Position numbers and translations under genes: made by a program. Below the pieces are notes generated by a model, which saw only the letters and a program-made list of their open reading frames with translations, was not told the origin of the DNA and did not search any database. This document shows, in pieces, positions 52,553 to 62,274 of a stretch of DNA of 64,000 nucleotides (the stretch's first letter is position 1; each line of letters opens with the position of its first letter). The DNA is from Neptunitalea chrysea (GTDB lineage Bacteria; Bacteroidota; Bacteroidia; Flavobacteriales; Flavobacteriaceae): contig NZ_BRVP01000007.1 in the NCBI RefSeq assembly GCF_027924145.1, positions 62,001 to 126,000 on the forward strand, given 5' to 3'.

Positions 52553-53935
52553 GTGAAAGTCAGTGTTTTATATGTTTTTGTATTTTCCCTTTTCCAATTT
52601 GGGATAGGACAGGAATTAGCTGTTTCTGTATACGATTCAGAAACAAAAATGCCGCTTCAACACGTGGTTATTAGTGCTAGTGATTCTAAAATAATCGGTC
52701 AGACCAATAAAAGGGGGGTAGCTATATTAGCTAGGTCTATGGTCACAGATACTGTAGCAATCCGATTTACACATTCGGAATATAATATGGGAGTACTATC
52801 TTATGAACATTTAGTAGCACATCAGGAAATTTATATGGTAAAGAAACCTGAAGAATTAGATAAAGTAGTATTATATGATAAGAAAAAACGTCATAGTCGC
52901 ATAAAATTTGAGAAGTTAAAGCCACTAAAGTCGGGGGTGTACGGTTTTGGTGCTGTCTTGGTGGGAGATAAAATTTATATTGAAGGTGGAGATTTGTCTG
53001 TATACAATGAGGATATACCTATAGATCAATATGTAGATTTGACCAGTCTTGATATATCGGATGGAGGTGCTTCTTATAATACAGTTGCGGGAATGATTTC
53101 GGATCGTTTGAAAGATGAAATTAATTATAAAGGATATAACTCTAAAATGTATGTTTATGATATATACCTAAATACTTGGCAAACGATTGATCTTGATTTT
53201 AGAGAAAGGGCATATCATGAAATGGTTAACTATAAAGACAATATTTATATTCTTGGGGGAAAAAGTTTGTCGTATAATGGTAAAAAGGAATATTTAGATA
53301 ATGTGATAGAGGTCTATAATCGTAAAAAAGATACAGTTTACTTAGATTATACCAATCCTCATCAGGCTGTTAATTTTATTGTTGTACCATACAAGGAAAC
53401 CTTTGTTTGTATGGGAGGAGAAGTGAAAAAGGATAAATTAGGTATTCATTATACAAATGCGGTTCATCTCTTCGACTTAATTAATGGATATTGGTACGAG
53501 TCTGAAGATATGCCTGAAGCTGAGAATATACGAGGTGTTCTAATTGATGGTAAGGTATATACCATTAGCAAAATAAAAGATAGACAACGGAGTGAAATCC
53601 GTAGTTTTGATTTAGCAACAAAGGAGTGGAAAAAGGAAGGTGAATTTTTAGATTTTTTAGAATTACCAGCAATAGCGGTTAACGAGGATATTATTTATTT
53701 TTTTGAAAATGGATTGATGTATTCTTTTGATGTTCATGTAAAAGAATTAAAAAAGTATAGGATAAACTTAGAGCTTTATGGGAGTAGAATGTTTTGTTAC
53801 AAAGATAGGCTCTATATTATTGGAGGAAGATATACTTCTAAAGGGGCTCAAAAAGTTTCAAATGATTTGTATAGTATTAGTCTCAATGAGTTTGCGAACA
53901 CAGTGGTGATAAATACAGTTATTTTCTTTTATTAA
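52553..53935 (+). CDS. Secreted kelch-type beta-propeller protein with CarboxypepD-regulatory-like domain
   Basis: A 460-residue protein starting at GTG 52553 with a signal peptide (VSVLYVFVFSLFQFGIGQ). Residues about 20-95 form a carboxypeptidase-regulatory-like beta sandwich (LAVSVYDSETKMPLQHVVIS). Five to six kelch-like repeats follow, for example DNIYILGGKSLSYNGKKEYL, FVCMGGEV and DRLYIIGGRY. Such combinations are common among exported Bacteroidota proteins of unknown partner. There is no T9SS sorting domain, so it is probably periplasmic or outer-membrane associated. Confidence 0.82.
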   Translation: MKVSVLYVFVFSLFQFGIGQELAVSVYDSETKMPLQHVVISASDSKIIGQTNKRGVAILARSMVTDTVAIRFTHSEYNMGVLSYEHLVAHQEIYMVKKPEELDKVVLYDKKKRHSRIKFEKLKPLKSGVYGFGAVLVGDKIYIEGGDLSVYNEDIPIDQYVDLTSLDISDGGASYNTVAGMISDRLKDEINYKGYNSKMYVYDIYLNTWQTIDLDFRERAYHEMVNYKDNIYILGGKSLSYNGKKEYLDNVIEVYNRKKDTVYLDYTNPHQAVNFIVVPYKETFVCMGGEVKKDKLGIHYTNAVHLFDLINGYWYESEDMPEAENIRGVLIDGKVYTISKIKDRQRSEIRSFDLATKEWKKEGEFLDFLELPAIAVNEDIIYFFENGLMYSFDVHVKELKKYRINLELYGSRMFCYKDRLYIIGGRYTSKGAQKVSNDLYSISLNEFANTVVINTVIFFY

Positions 53936-54002
53936 TAAAAATAGCTTGAATTCTCTAATTTTTGACCATTATCTTATTTCAATACGAGACATACCAAACA
54001 AA

Positions 54003-54028
54003 AAAAGGAAGCCAATCGACTTCCTTTT
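54003..54028. terminator. Bidirectional terminator between the kelch gene and sucC
   Basis: The stem AAAAGGAAG / CTTCCTTTT has an eight-base loop and lies between convergent genes. Confidence 0.8.
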
Positions 54029-54052
54029 CTATTTTATATGTAAGTGTTTAGC

Positions 54053-55246
54053 TTATGCTAAAACCTCTTTTACTTTATCAGCAGCTTCCTGGAACATTAC
54101 AGCAGAGTGTACTGCTAAACCAGAATTGTCAATCAATTCTTTAGCGATTTCTGCGTTGGTACCTTGTAAACGTACAATAATAGGCACTTTAATAGCGTCT
54201 CCCATGTTTTTGTAAGCATCTACAACCCCTTGAGCAACACGGTCACAACGTACAATACCACCAAAAATATTGATAAGGATAGCCTTAACGTTTTCGTCTT
54301 TTAAGATAATTCTAAACGCTTCTTCAACACGTTTAGCATCTGCTGTACCTCCTACGTCTAAGAAGTTAGCTGGTTCACCACCTGCTTGTTTAATTAAATC
54401 CATAGTCGCCATTGCAAGTCCGGCACCATTTACCATACACCCAACGTTACCGTCAAGATCCACATAGTTAAGTCCAACTGCTTTTGCTTCTACTTCAATA
54501 GGATTTTCCTCAGTAACATCACGCATTTCAGCAATGTCTTTATGACGGTAAAGTGCGTTATCATCAATAACCACTTTAGCATCTACAGCTAAAATTTTAT
54601 CGTCAGAAGTTTTTAATACCGGGTTAATTTCAAATAAAGAAGAGTCAGACTTCACATAAGCAGTATATAAAGCACTTACGAATTTCACCATTTCTTTAAA
54701 TGAAGTACCGCTTAAACCTAAGTTAAAAGCAATTCTACGCGCCTGAAAACCTTGTAATCCAACAGCAGGATCAATTTCTTCTGTAAAGATTAAATGTGGA
54801 GTTTTCTCAGCCACTTCTTCAATATCCATACCACCTTCGGTAGAATACATAATCATATTTCTTCCGGCACCTCTATTTAATAAAACAGACATATAGAACT
54901 CAGAAGTTTCGCTATCACCAGGATAATATACATCTTCTGCTACCAATACCTTTCTCACGTGCTTTCCTTCTGGCGGAGTCTGTGGTGTAACTAAGTCCAT
55001 TCCAATAATTTGACCTGCTATTTCTTCAACTTCCTGAAGATTTTTAGCAAGCTTAACTCCTCCACCTTTTCCACGTCCTCCGGCATGTACCTGAGCTTTA
55101 ATTACGTGCCATCCCGTTCCGGTTTCGGCTGTTAATTCTTTTGCTGCTGCAACGGCTTCTGTAGCATTATTAGCTACGATACCACGCTGAACGCGTACCC
55201 CGTAAGAAGCTAGTATTTCTTTACCTTGATACTCATGTAAATTCAT
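54053..55246 (-). CDS. sucC: Succinyl-CoA ligase (ADP-forming) subunit beta
   Basis: A 397-residue ATP-grasp protein. It begins MNLHEYQGKEILASYGV with VIKAQVHAGGRGKGGGVKLA. The C-terminal domain includes DVGGTADAKRVEEAFRIIL and NIFGGIVRCD, the CoA-ligase interaction part. It carries out the succinyl-CoA to succinate step with substrate-level phosphorylation. The alpha subunit gene sucD is not adjacent, as in many Flavobacteriia. A TATTTTTG box is present on the minus strand in the 70 bases upstream. Confidence 0.97.
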   Translation of the reverse strand: MNLHEYQGKEILASYGVRVQRGIVANNATEAVAAAKELTAETGTGWHVIKAQVHAGGRGKGGGVKLAKNLQEVEEIAGQIIGMDLVTPQTPPEGKHVRKVLVAEDVYYPGDSETSEFYMSVLLNRGAGRNMIMYSTEGGMDIEEVAEKTPHLIFTEEIDPAVGLQGFQARRIAFNLGLSGTSFKEMVKFVSALYTAYVKSDSSLFEINPVLKTSDDKILAVDAKVVIDDNALYRHKDIAEMRDVTEENPIEVEAKAVGLNYVDLDGNVGCMVNGAGLAMATMDLIKQAGGEPANFLDVGGTADAKRVEEAFRIILKDENVKAILINIFGGIVRCDRVAQGVVDAYKNMGDAIKVPIIVRLQGTNAEIAKELIDNSGLAVHSAVMFQEAADKVKEVLA

Positions 55247-55347
55247 CTGAAGCTATTTTAAAAGTATTGTATTATAAGATTATTTTTTATAAACGTTACT
55301 TACAAAAATAGAAAACTGATTGAGACTACACTAACTTAATGAAAAAA

Positions 55348-56017
55348 TTATGGTAAATATTTATACCTAAAATGTTTAAATAGTATTTGAGTTGTTTTAA
55401 ATGATGGTAGTTTTAATACTGTGGTATTTGTTTTTCTACAACGATATATATAATCACCTAAGTTGTTTCGGTGTCTTTTTAGTACCTCATTGATAGTTCC
55501 TGTTTCTATGTATAGTTCTAGCATGAGTAATTCTTTGTTAACTTCTTCACGATTGGCAAGCGAAGAGAAAGAAGAAATACTGTGCCTGATATATGTATCA
55601 AAATATAGTTCGGGAGTAGCGGTAAAAATTACCATCTTTCCTTTTGGCTTTATAATAAGAGATAATTTGGTACACGCTTTTTGTGAATCATTCCAGGGAT
55701 GAATGATTCGTATTGCAATAATTCCGTCTACACTATTTTCGGGTAAGTTTGTTTTTTCTGCAGTTCCTAACTGCCATATAATATTGGTGTTTTCTGCTTC
55801 GCTTTCTCAATCATCAAGAAAGAGGGATCAACACCAATCAACTGAAGACTTTTTTATAAAGTGCAATAGTATAATTCACTGTTCCGCAACCAATGTCAAG
55901 ATACGTGCCTTCTTTTTTAGGTTTTAGTAAGTGAACTAAAAATGGGACGGCTTTTCGTGTTTCGTTGTAATTAGCGCCAATTTTATTATAGGTTATTTTC
56001 GTATGCTTTTTATAAAT
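55348..56017 (-). pseudogene. SAM-dependent methyltransferase pseudogene (two frameshifts, no start)
   Basis: Reading the minus strand, one frame gives KITYNKIGANYNETRKAVPF, then YLDIGCGTVNYTIAL (motif I) and stops. The next frame continues LIGVDPSFLMIEKAKQKT, and a third carries GTAEKTNLPENSVDGIIAI through KPKGKMVIFTATPE into LYFDTYIRHSISSFSSLANR and on to 55348. Together they spell one class I methyltransferase, but the pieces are in three frames, there is no ATG before the first, and the segment after FTATPE appears to have lost about 50 residues compared with the family as I remember it. The remaining 95-codon open frame is the tail of this relic. Confidence 0.75.
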
Positions 56018-56123
56018 TCACTTGATCATAAATATACTTATTCTGTTTCTTAAAAGTGTATTTTATTTGTCTATGTAAAAGAAATTTTAGTATACTTATC
56101 GTTTTATATGATACTATACTGCT

Positions 56124-56846
56124 ATGGATGAAAAGCCCAGAATTACAAGGTTAACTGCTATTGTTACCGATTTACAATCACAGTGTATTACTACTGCTAA
56201 AAGCTTGGCTATTAAATATGGGGTTAGTGTTCGAACTATATATAGGGATATACGTACTTTGGAAAATTCGGGTATTCCTATAATTACCGAAGAAGGGAAA
56301 GGATATAGTTTAATGGAAGGCTATAAATTACCACCGGTAATGTTTACTGAAGATGAGGCAAATGCGCTTATAACCGTTGCACAAATGATAGAACACAATA
56401 GTGATGTGTCGTTGATTGAAAACTATAATAATGCGATTACAAAAATAAAATCGGTATTACAGTATTCACAAAAAGAGAAAACAGATTTACTGTCGGATAG
56501 AATTTGGGTTAGGAATAATGCATCAGCTAATAACCCAGCAAAGTACCTAATTACCATACAAGCGGCATTAACTAACTTTCAGTTATTAGATATTGCCTAT
56601 AACTCTTTAGAAAACAATTTTACGCACCGTATAGTGGAACCTTTTGCTATTTATAGCACTCAGGGGAATTGGCTACTTATTGCTTTTTGCAGGTTACGTA
56701 ATGAATTCAGAACTTTTCGAATAGATTTAATTCAGCAACTATCGGTTTTGAATGATAGATTTGAACCGCATAAAATGACTATGCAAGAATATTTTAACAT
56801 TTGTAAAGAAAAATATATGAAAACCCATGACATACCCTTGTCATAA
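56124..56846 (+). CDS. YafY-family HTH/WYL transcriptional regulator
   Basis: A 240-residue regulator. The N-terminal winged helix (RLTAIVTDLQSQCITTAKSL, YGVSVRTIYRDIRTLENSG) is followed by a WYL-type ligand domain (FAIYSTQGNWLLIAFCRLRN, FRTFRIDLIQQL). It is followed 45 bases later by a GyrI-like gene, a pairing often seen in Bacteroidota, where the regulator probably controls the partner. Its last codons overlap an ATGACA-N6-TGTCAT inverted repeat, a likely binding site. Confidence 0.9.
   Translation: MDEKPRITRLTAIVTDLQSQCITTAKSLAIKYGVSVRTIYRDIRTLENSGIPIITEEGKGYSLMEGYKLPPVMFTEDEANALITVAQMIEHNSDVSLIENYNNAITKIKSVLQYSQKEKTDLLSDRIWVRNNASANNPAKYLITIQAALTNFQLLDIAYNSLENNFTHRIVEPFAIYSTQGNWLLIAFCRLRNEFRTFRIDLIQQLSVLNDRFEPHKMTMQEYFNICKEKYMKTHDIPLS
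56827..56844. promoter_or_regulatory. ATGACA-N6-TGTCAT operator candidate
   Basis: A perfect 6-bp inverted repeat with six-base spacer lies inside the last codons of the yafY-like gene, just before a TACTTTTG -7 box (56855-56862) for the GyrI-like gene. A TTG within the repeat is only 14 bases from that box, shorter than usual. Confidence 0.55.
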
Positions 56847-56891
56847 CCCTGTTTTACTTTTGCATTACTAATAACTTAAAATCAAAATTTT

Positions 56892-57350
56892 ATGGAAAAT
56901 GTAGCCATGCAACCAGTAAAAATTATAGGGTTAAAAATAAGAACGTCTAACGACTCTGGTAAAGCCGATATCGATATTCCTGCTCTTTGGAATAAATTTA
57001 TGGGGAAAAGTATAGCGGAGAGAATACCTAATAGAATTGATGACGAAATAGTGGCAGTATATACCAATTATGAAAGTGATTATACAAAACCGTATGATAT
57101 GATTATTGGTTGCAGAGTAGGAATGTTGGACACTATTCCTGAAGGAATGGTGGGGCGGTCTTTTGATGCGGGTAATTTTACCAAATTTACAGCCAAAGGA
57201 GATTTAACCAAAGATGCTGTAATAAATACCTGGATGCAGATTTGGAAAACACCTCTTGAGAGAAGCTATCTAGCAGATTTTGAAGTGTACGGTGAAAAAG
57301 CACAAAATCCATACGATGGCGAAGCTGAAATTTTTGTAGGGGTGAAATAA
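56892..57350 (+). CDS. GyrI-like small-molecule-binding (AraC effector-binding) domain protein
   Basis: A 152-residue stand-alone GyrI/effector-binding domain: VKIIGLKIRTSNDSGKADID, IPALWNKFMGKSIAERIPNR-type start, IIGCRVGMLDTIPEGM in the middle and the aromatic-rich NTWMQIWKTPLERSY before a DFEVYGE strand. SHS2-fold proteins of this class bind hydrophobic or cationic small molecules, and some hydrolyse them. It is probably controlled by the YafY-like regulator upstream. Confidence 0.88.
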   Translation: MENVAMQPVKIIGLKIRTSNDSGKADIDIPALWNKFMGKSIAERIPNRIDDEIVAVYTNYESDYTKPYDMIIGCRVGMLDTIPEGMVGRSFDAGNFTKFTAKGDLTKDAVINTWMQIWKTPLERSYLADFEVYGEKAQNPYDGEAEIFVGVK

Positions 57351-57374
57351 AAATAGTTGGGGTTAATAACAGTA

Positions 57375-57448
57375 TAAACCGTATCTTACCATTACATCTA
57401 TTGGTTATTTTTAATAACTAATTTCAGTAACTGTTAAGGTACGGTTTA
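57375..57448. terminator. Nested hairpin between the GyrI-like and alcohol dehydrogenase genes
   Basis: The outer 14-bp stem TAAACCGTATCTTA / TAAGGTACGGTTTA (one wobble) is followed on the plus strand by a T-rich run. It encloses an inner stem ATTGGTTATT / AATAACTAAT. It lies between convergent genes. Confidence 0.6.
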
Positions 57449-57473
57449 TTTTAATCTTTATTTTTAGCTGGGT

Positions 57474-58529
57474 TTAAGATACTTCTTTTAACGATTTCAT
57501 ATCAATTACAAAGCGGTATTTTACATCGGCTTTTACCACACGATCCCATGCTTCATTGATGTTTTGAATGGTAATCATTTCAACATCGGAAACCACATTG
57601 TGTTCTCCACAGAAATCTAACATTTCTTGTGTTTCAGGGATACCACCAATTAACGAACCTGCAATGTTTTTACGTTTTCTTACCAATCCTCCACCATGTA
57701 CATTAGGTAGGGGTTCTATGGCACCAACCAATACCATGGTTTTATCACGCTTCAATAAATTTACATAAGGATTCACATCATGACTTACCGGAACGGTGTT
57801 TAATAAAAAGTCAAAACTATCTGCATGTTTTTTCATAGCCTTAGGGTCGGTCGATAATAAAATTTCATCGGCACCCAACGCTTTAGCATCGGCAGCTTTA
57901 CTAGCTGATCTGGTAATCATGACCACGTGGCAGCCCATTGCATGAGCAAATTTAATGCCCATATGTCCTAAACCGCCCAAGCCAATAACTCCTACTTTAT
58001 CTCCTCTTTGGATATTCCAGTGACGCAGAGGTGACCAAGTAGTAATACCTGCACAAAGTAATGGAGCTACCTTAGCAGCATCTAAATTTTCAGGAATAGT
58101 TAATACAAAGGCCTCGTCTACTATAATGCTTTCAGAATACCCTCCAAAAGTATGTCCGCCCAAATGCTTGTCTATACTACCATAGGTATAGGTAGCACCA
58201 TTCTCACAATACTGTTCTAGTCCTTCCTTACAAGAGGTACATTCTCTACAAGAGTCAACCATACAACCAACACCTACAAGGTCACCTACTTTAAATTTAG
58301 TTACCTCTTTTCCAGTTTCCAGCACCTTACCTATAATTTCATGTCCGGGAACTACAGGGTATTTAGCAGGACCCCATTCACTTCTAGCGGTATGGATGTC
58401 GCTATGACAAACACCACAGTATAAAATATCAATCTTTACATCGGTACCTAAAACATCTCTTCTGTCAATACTTAATAAATCTAATTCAGATGTGGAGCTT
58501 TGCGCACCATACGCTTTAACTGTATCCAT
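57474..58529 (-). CDS. NAD(P)-dependent zinc alcohol dehydrogenase (YahK/CAD-like)
   Basis: A 351-residue medium-chain dehydrogenase. Catalytic zinc ligands lie in CGVCHSDIH and PGHEIIG, and the structural zinc in CRECTSCKEGLEQYC. The coenzyme fold is GVIGLGGLGHMGIKFA. It resembles the YahK/cinnamyl-alcohol dehydrogenase branch, which reduces a wide range of aldehydes with NADPH. It lies 16 bases after the LLM oxidoreductase gene, so the two may form a detoxification unit. Confidence 0.93.
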   Translation of the reverse strand: MDTVKAYGAQSSTSELDLLSIDRRDVLGTDVKIDILYCGVCHSDIHTARSEWGPAKYPVVPGHEIIGKVLETGKEVTKFKVGDLVGVGCMVDSCRECTSCKEGLEQYCENGATYTYGSIDKHLGGHTFGGYSESIIVDEAFVLTIPENLDAAKVAPLLCAGITTWSPLRHWNIQRGDKVGVIGLGGLGHMGIKFAHAMGCHVVMITRSASKAADAKALGADEILLSTDPKAMKKHADSFDFLLNTVPVSHDVNPYVNLLKRDKTMVLVGAIEPLPNVHGGGLVRKRKNIAGSLIGGIPETQEMLDFCGEHNVVSDVEMITIQNINEAWDRVVKADVKYRFVIDMKSLKEVS

Positions 58530-58545
58530 TTTTTTAGTGTTTTAT

Positions 58546-59580
58546 TTAATCTTTTTTCAATGCTTTTTTTACCTGTGGTACTACTTTAGTACCATATAAT
58601 TCAATAGCCTTCATAAGGTCTTTATGATTAGGTCCTCCTACATCTATATGAGCTACCCAACGCGTAAGTCCGAACATTTCAATGGTATTTATAATTTTAT
58701 CGGCTACCATATCAGACTCACCCATGTACAAAGCACCTTCCGGACTCATGCCTCCTAAAAACTGCATTTGCGAATACGGAGACCAACCACGTTGTCTTCC
58801 AATACGGTTCATTTGGGCAGCATAATAAGGGAAATAGTTTTCTGTTAAATTATCCTTGTTTTCTACTACAAAAGCATGTGAGTGTACTCCAATTTGCATT
58901 TTACTTATATCATGCCCATACTTTTCATACTGTTCTTTGTAGAACTCTATAAGTGGAGTAAACTGTTTTGGTGATCCACCAATAATAGCAAAAATGATTG
59001 GTACACCTAAACGTGCAGCACGGTATACAGACTCTGGTGTGCCTCCAACAGCGATCCATACATTTAGAGGTTGCTCGGGTCTTGGATAAATGGTTTGTGC
59101 ATTTAATGCCGTACGGAATTTACCGCGCCAACTTATCACTTCTTTATCTCTTAATTGTAGCAATAAGTTAAGCTTTTCTTCAAAAAGCTCATTATAATCA
59201 TTAAGATTTTGACCGAATATAGGGAACGACTCTGTAAAACTTCCACGGCCAGCAATAAGTTCAGCTCGTCCGTTTGATAATAAGTCTAACGTAGTATAAT
59301 CTTGAAATGCTTTTACCGGATCTGCAGAGCTTAACACGGTTACACCACTGGCTAACTTAATGTTTTTAGTAACAGTTGACAAAGCAGATAATACAATCTC
59401 GGGAGTAGAAACCGAATAATCTGGTCTGTGATGCTCACCTAATACAAAGCTATCAATACCTAACTCATCGGCTAGTTTTACTTGTTCTATCATTTGGCTT
59501 AATCTTTCCTTTGCCGACTGAAATTTTCCTTCAGCATTGTTATAGGTAAGATCTCCAAACATTCCAATTCCTAATTCCAT
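58546..59580 (-). CDS. LLM-class flavin-dependent oxidoreductase (luciferase-like)
   Basis: A 344-residue TIM-barrel flavoprotein of the bacterial luciferase-like family. MELGIGMFGDLTYNN opens the barrel, followed by DSFVLGEHHRPDYSVSTPEI, IKLASGVTVLSSADPVKAFQ and RAELIAGRGSFTESFP, all typical of this class. Members use FMNH2 or F420 to oxidise small substrates with O2. The substrate cannot be read from sequence. It is probably transcribed ahead of the alcohol dehydrogenase. Confidence 0.92.
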   Translation of the reverse strand: MELGIGMFGDLTYNNAEGKFQSAKERLSQMIEQVKLADELGIDSFVLGEHHRPDYSVSTPEIVLSALSTVTKNIKLASGVTVLSSADPVKAFQDYTTLDLLSNGRAELIAGRGSFTESFPIFGQNLNDYNELFEEKLNLLLQLRDKEVISWRGKFRTALNAQTIYPRPEQPLNVWIAVGGTPESVYRAARLGVPIIFAIIGGSPKQFTPLIEFYKEQYEKYGHDISKMQIGVHSHAFVVENKDNLTENYFPYYAAQMNRIGRQRGWSPYSQMQFLGGMSPEGALYMGESDMVADKIINTIEMFGLTRWVAHIDVGGPNHKDLMKAIELYGTKVVPQVKKALKKD

Positions 59581-59708
59581 CTTTTGAATTTTGGTTTAAT
59601 TTACGGGTAATTTTTAGTGGGGTTATGTTAATTTACAGTATTTTTTACTCAAGATAAAGATTTTCCCCATTTTTTTATTCAATCATTTTTATGTGTTTGG
59701 GGTACTGC

Positions 59709-60173
59709 TTAGGTTGTCTTTAGTTGTTTGATATTAATAGCTACATATCCTTCAGAGATGTTCAGAAAGTCTAAGATAACTTTATTTTCTGGTAAATTAA
59801 GAACCAGAACCAAGTTCAATTGGGTATTTGCCTAATCTTAAAGCATGAGAACTTAGCAAAATATTTTTGCAGTATGATACCGCAGTTTAAGCAACTAGGA
59901 TCCTTACTTTTATCTCTTGCGATCACAATAAAGGTAAGAGAGCCATAAAATATTGTATCCAAGCCTTCTCCAGTGGGCTACATCTGTTTAAAATTCTTTC
60001 CCTACAGCATATTTTAAGAAACGATTATTTATCGCGTTTAGCAATTCTTTGTGCAGAATAACTTTCGTACTTCCTGAGGTTACTTGTTTAAAGTACTCGT
60101 AGCAAAAATAGCCCAAATTCTCTTGTTTTGACGGGTACCTAAAGAGGAGGTAAGCTTTACAGACAAAAGCTAT
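59709..60173 (-). pseudogene. Decayed coding remnants in a gene-free interval (nitroreductase-like end)
   Basis: The 59581-60235 gap has no intact gene. On the minus strand a 62-codon open stretch without ATG (59988-60173) includes YPSKQENLGYFCYEYF and ends GKEF. Further on, fragments in different frames read FIVIARDKSKDPSCLNCGI, SHALRLGKYPIELG and LPENKVILDFLNISEGYVA before a stop at 59709. The order and spacing of the last three recall the C-terminal half of a nitroreductase. Several frameshifts and stops would be needed. The family call is tentative and the first stretch is unrecognised. Confidence 0.4.
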
Positions 60174-60235
60174 TTACACAAATTTATAAAAGGTTATGAC
60201 GTAAAATATTTTACAGCATTCAAAGCATTTTTCAT

Positions 60236-61600
60236 TTAAAAAATGGTTAAGATGTCTTTGGTGTTGTATGTTTTTTGTTCTCCTGTTTGCATATTTTTAC
60301 AAATAAATGTGTCGTCTGTTAACTCTTGAGAACCAATAGTAATCACAAACGGTACATTTCGTTTATTGGCATACTTAAATTGTTTTGCCGGCTTGGCAGC
60401 CTCCGGATACATATCTACTTTGTATCCTGCTGTACGCAATTGTTGTACAAGTTTAAACGAAGCTAACGCCTCTTTTTCTCCAAAGTTTATGAATAATACA
60501 TCAATAGTATCATTAACAGCTTCAGGGAATAGGTTTAATTGTTCTAATACAATAGCAATGCGGTCTAAACCAAACGAAATACCAACACCACTTTTATCCT
60601 TAAGACCAAAAATACCAGTAAGGTCATCATAACGGCCACCACCACCAATAGAGCCTAAATCAATTTCTTTAGGAGCAGCCACTTCAAAAATAGCACCTGT
60701 GTAGTAGTTAAGTCCACGGGCTAAGGTAACATCTATAGTAAGCGTGGCTTTTTGTAAGCCTAAGGTTTCAATAGTATTTATAATAAAAGCCAATTCTTCA
60801 ACTCCTTTTAATCCGGTTTCGGAAGTAGCCAGCATATCTTTTAATTGAGACAGTTTTTCGGTATTACTTCCGGTAAAACTGAATAAAGGTTGCACTTTGG
60901 TAATGGCTTCCTCGGTAATACCTTTACTTAGCATTTCTTTTTTAACTCCTTCCTCACCAATTTTATCTAGTTTGTCAAGAGCTACGGTAAAGTCAATTAG
61001 TTTATCTTGAGCACCAATTACTTCCGCAATCCCCGAAAGTATTTTTCGGTTATTCATTTTAATGGTCACCGCTACATCTAAGTCTGTAAACACAGCATCG
61101 TATAGTTGAACAAATTCAACTTCTTGCCATAATGAGGTAGAACCAACCACATCGGCATCGCATTGGTAAAACTCTCTATAACGACCATTTTGAGGCTTAT
61201 CTGCTCTCCATACAGGTTGTATTTGGTAACGTTTAAACGGAAAGGTAATATCGTTCTGGTTCATTACCACATAACGTGCAAAAGGAACAGTAAGATCGTA
61301 ACGTAACGCTTTCTCAGAGATTTGAGTAGCTATTTTTAGTGAATTTTTAGCCTGTAAATCTTCTTCATTTGTTTTGTTAAGAAAATCTCCTGAGTTTAAA
61401 ATTTTAAAAATTAAACGGTCTCCTTCATCTCCATATTTTCCCATTAGAGTTTCAGAGTTCTCAAAAGAAGGTGTTTCAATAGGTTGAAAACCAAAAGTTT
61501 GGAAATGTTTTTTGACTGTATCAAAAATATAATTCCTTTTTGCTAGTTCTACTGGAGAAAAATCTCTGGTTCCTCTTGCTATGCCTGGTTTTTTTGCCAT
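60236..61600 (-). CDS. hisS: Histidyl-tRNA synthetase
   Basis: A 454-residue class II synthetase. Motif 2 is in the [16 protein letters not shown] / [12 protein letters not shown] region, and the histidine-binding signatures are LTVPFARYV and [14 protein letters not shown]. Motif 3 is GISFGLDRI, and an anticodon-binding domain makes up the C-terminal 100 residues ([14 protein letters not shown]). Length matches the eukaryote-like, longer form common in Bacteroidota. A small membrane-protein gene lies 58 bases upstream on the same strand. Confidence 0.97.
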   Translation of the reverse strand: MAKKPGIARGTRDFSPVELAKRNYIFDTVKKHFQTFGFQPIETPSFENSETLMGKYGDEGDRLIFKILNSGDFLNKTNEEDLQAKNSLKIATQISEKALRYDLTVPFARYVVMNQNDITFPFKRYQIQPVWRADKPQNGRYREFYQCDADVVGSTSLWQEVEFVQLYDAVFTDLDVAVTIKMNNRKILSGIAEVIGAQDKLIDFTVALDKLDKIGEEGVKKEMLSKGITEEAITKVQPLFSFTGSNTEKLSQLKDMLATSETGLKGVEELAFIINTIETLGLQKATLTIDVTLARGLNYYTGAIFEVAAPKEIDLGSIGGGGRYDDLTGIFGLKDKSGVGISFGLDRIAIVLEQLNLFPEAVNDTIDVLFINFGEKEALASFKLVQQLRTAGYKVDMYPEAAKPAKQFKYANKRNVPFVITIGSQELTDDTFICKNMQTGEQKTYNTKDILTIF

Positions 61601-61658
61601 TGTTTTGTTTAATTTTTTTGAGACTGCAAATATAAGTAAGATATTAACAGAACCGAAA

Positions 61659-62105
61659 TTAATTGAATAACGGTTTCTTTTTATAACTAGAAGGGTCTAC
61701 CAAGCGCTCTTTACGCTCTCCAGAATCTATAGTGTGTTGTCTGTCATCATCTACCTTAGCTTTTTCTTGTTGTTGCAATTCTTCTTTTTCAATTTGGTTT
61801 AACTCTTTTTTCAATTTGAGTTCACGTGCATCTGTTTGTTCTTTTTCTACCGTAGGTTTTTTAGTAGTTTCTTCTTTAAATGCAACTTGTTTTATAATAA
61901 AGAATCCTAAAAGTAAAATGTTTAGTACAATTAATACCTTAGGCAGGTTTTTCTTAAACGTTGTCTTAGATAGTTTTAATAAAACAAAAGAAAATAGGAG
62001 GGCTACAACAGAAATTATTAGAGATAAGTTACCCTGAGGATAGAAAATAGTTCCAATACAAAAAAAGGTAAGTAACACTGTACCAATACTAAAAAATCTT
62101 CTCAT
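61659..62105 (-). CDS. Small membrane protein with C-terminal coiled coil, unknown function
   Basis: A 148-residue protein with three hydrophobic stretches within residues 1-75 ([53 protein letters not shown]). A highly charged region of about 50 residues follows ([19 protein letters not shown]), predicted to form a coiled coil, and then a basic end. No family is recognised. It precedes hisS and may share its transcript. Confidence 0.7.
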   Translation of the reverse strand: MRRFFSIGTVLLTFFCIGTIFYPQGNLSLIISVVALLFSFVLLKLSKTTFKKNLPKVLIVLNILLLGFFIIKQVAFKEETTKKPTVEKEQTDARELKLKKELNQIEKEELQQQEKAKVDDDRQHTIDSGERKERLVDPSSYKKKPLFN

Positions 62106-62274
62106 AAGTGTTTTGTATGTATATTATATACTCGATATGTCGAGTTTTTAGGGTGGTAAAAATAGGTGTTTTTTAATGGAATGTAAAGGTGATGAAAATG
62201 TTGTAAATTAAATATAGAAAGCGATGCTGCAGGTGACTGCTAATTTTGTTTTATTTTAGCAAAAAATATGTTTT

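Noticed and set aside
53946-54215. 89-codon plus-strand frame after the kelch gene
   Set aside because: Most of it runs antisense to the 3' end of sucC, and its composition reflects the complementary strand.
55463-55927. Two plus-strand frames of 79 and 74 codons between sucC and the yafY-like gene
   Set aside because: The minus strand of the same stretch spells a disrupted methyltransferase with recognisable motifs, which explains the region better.
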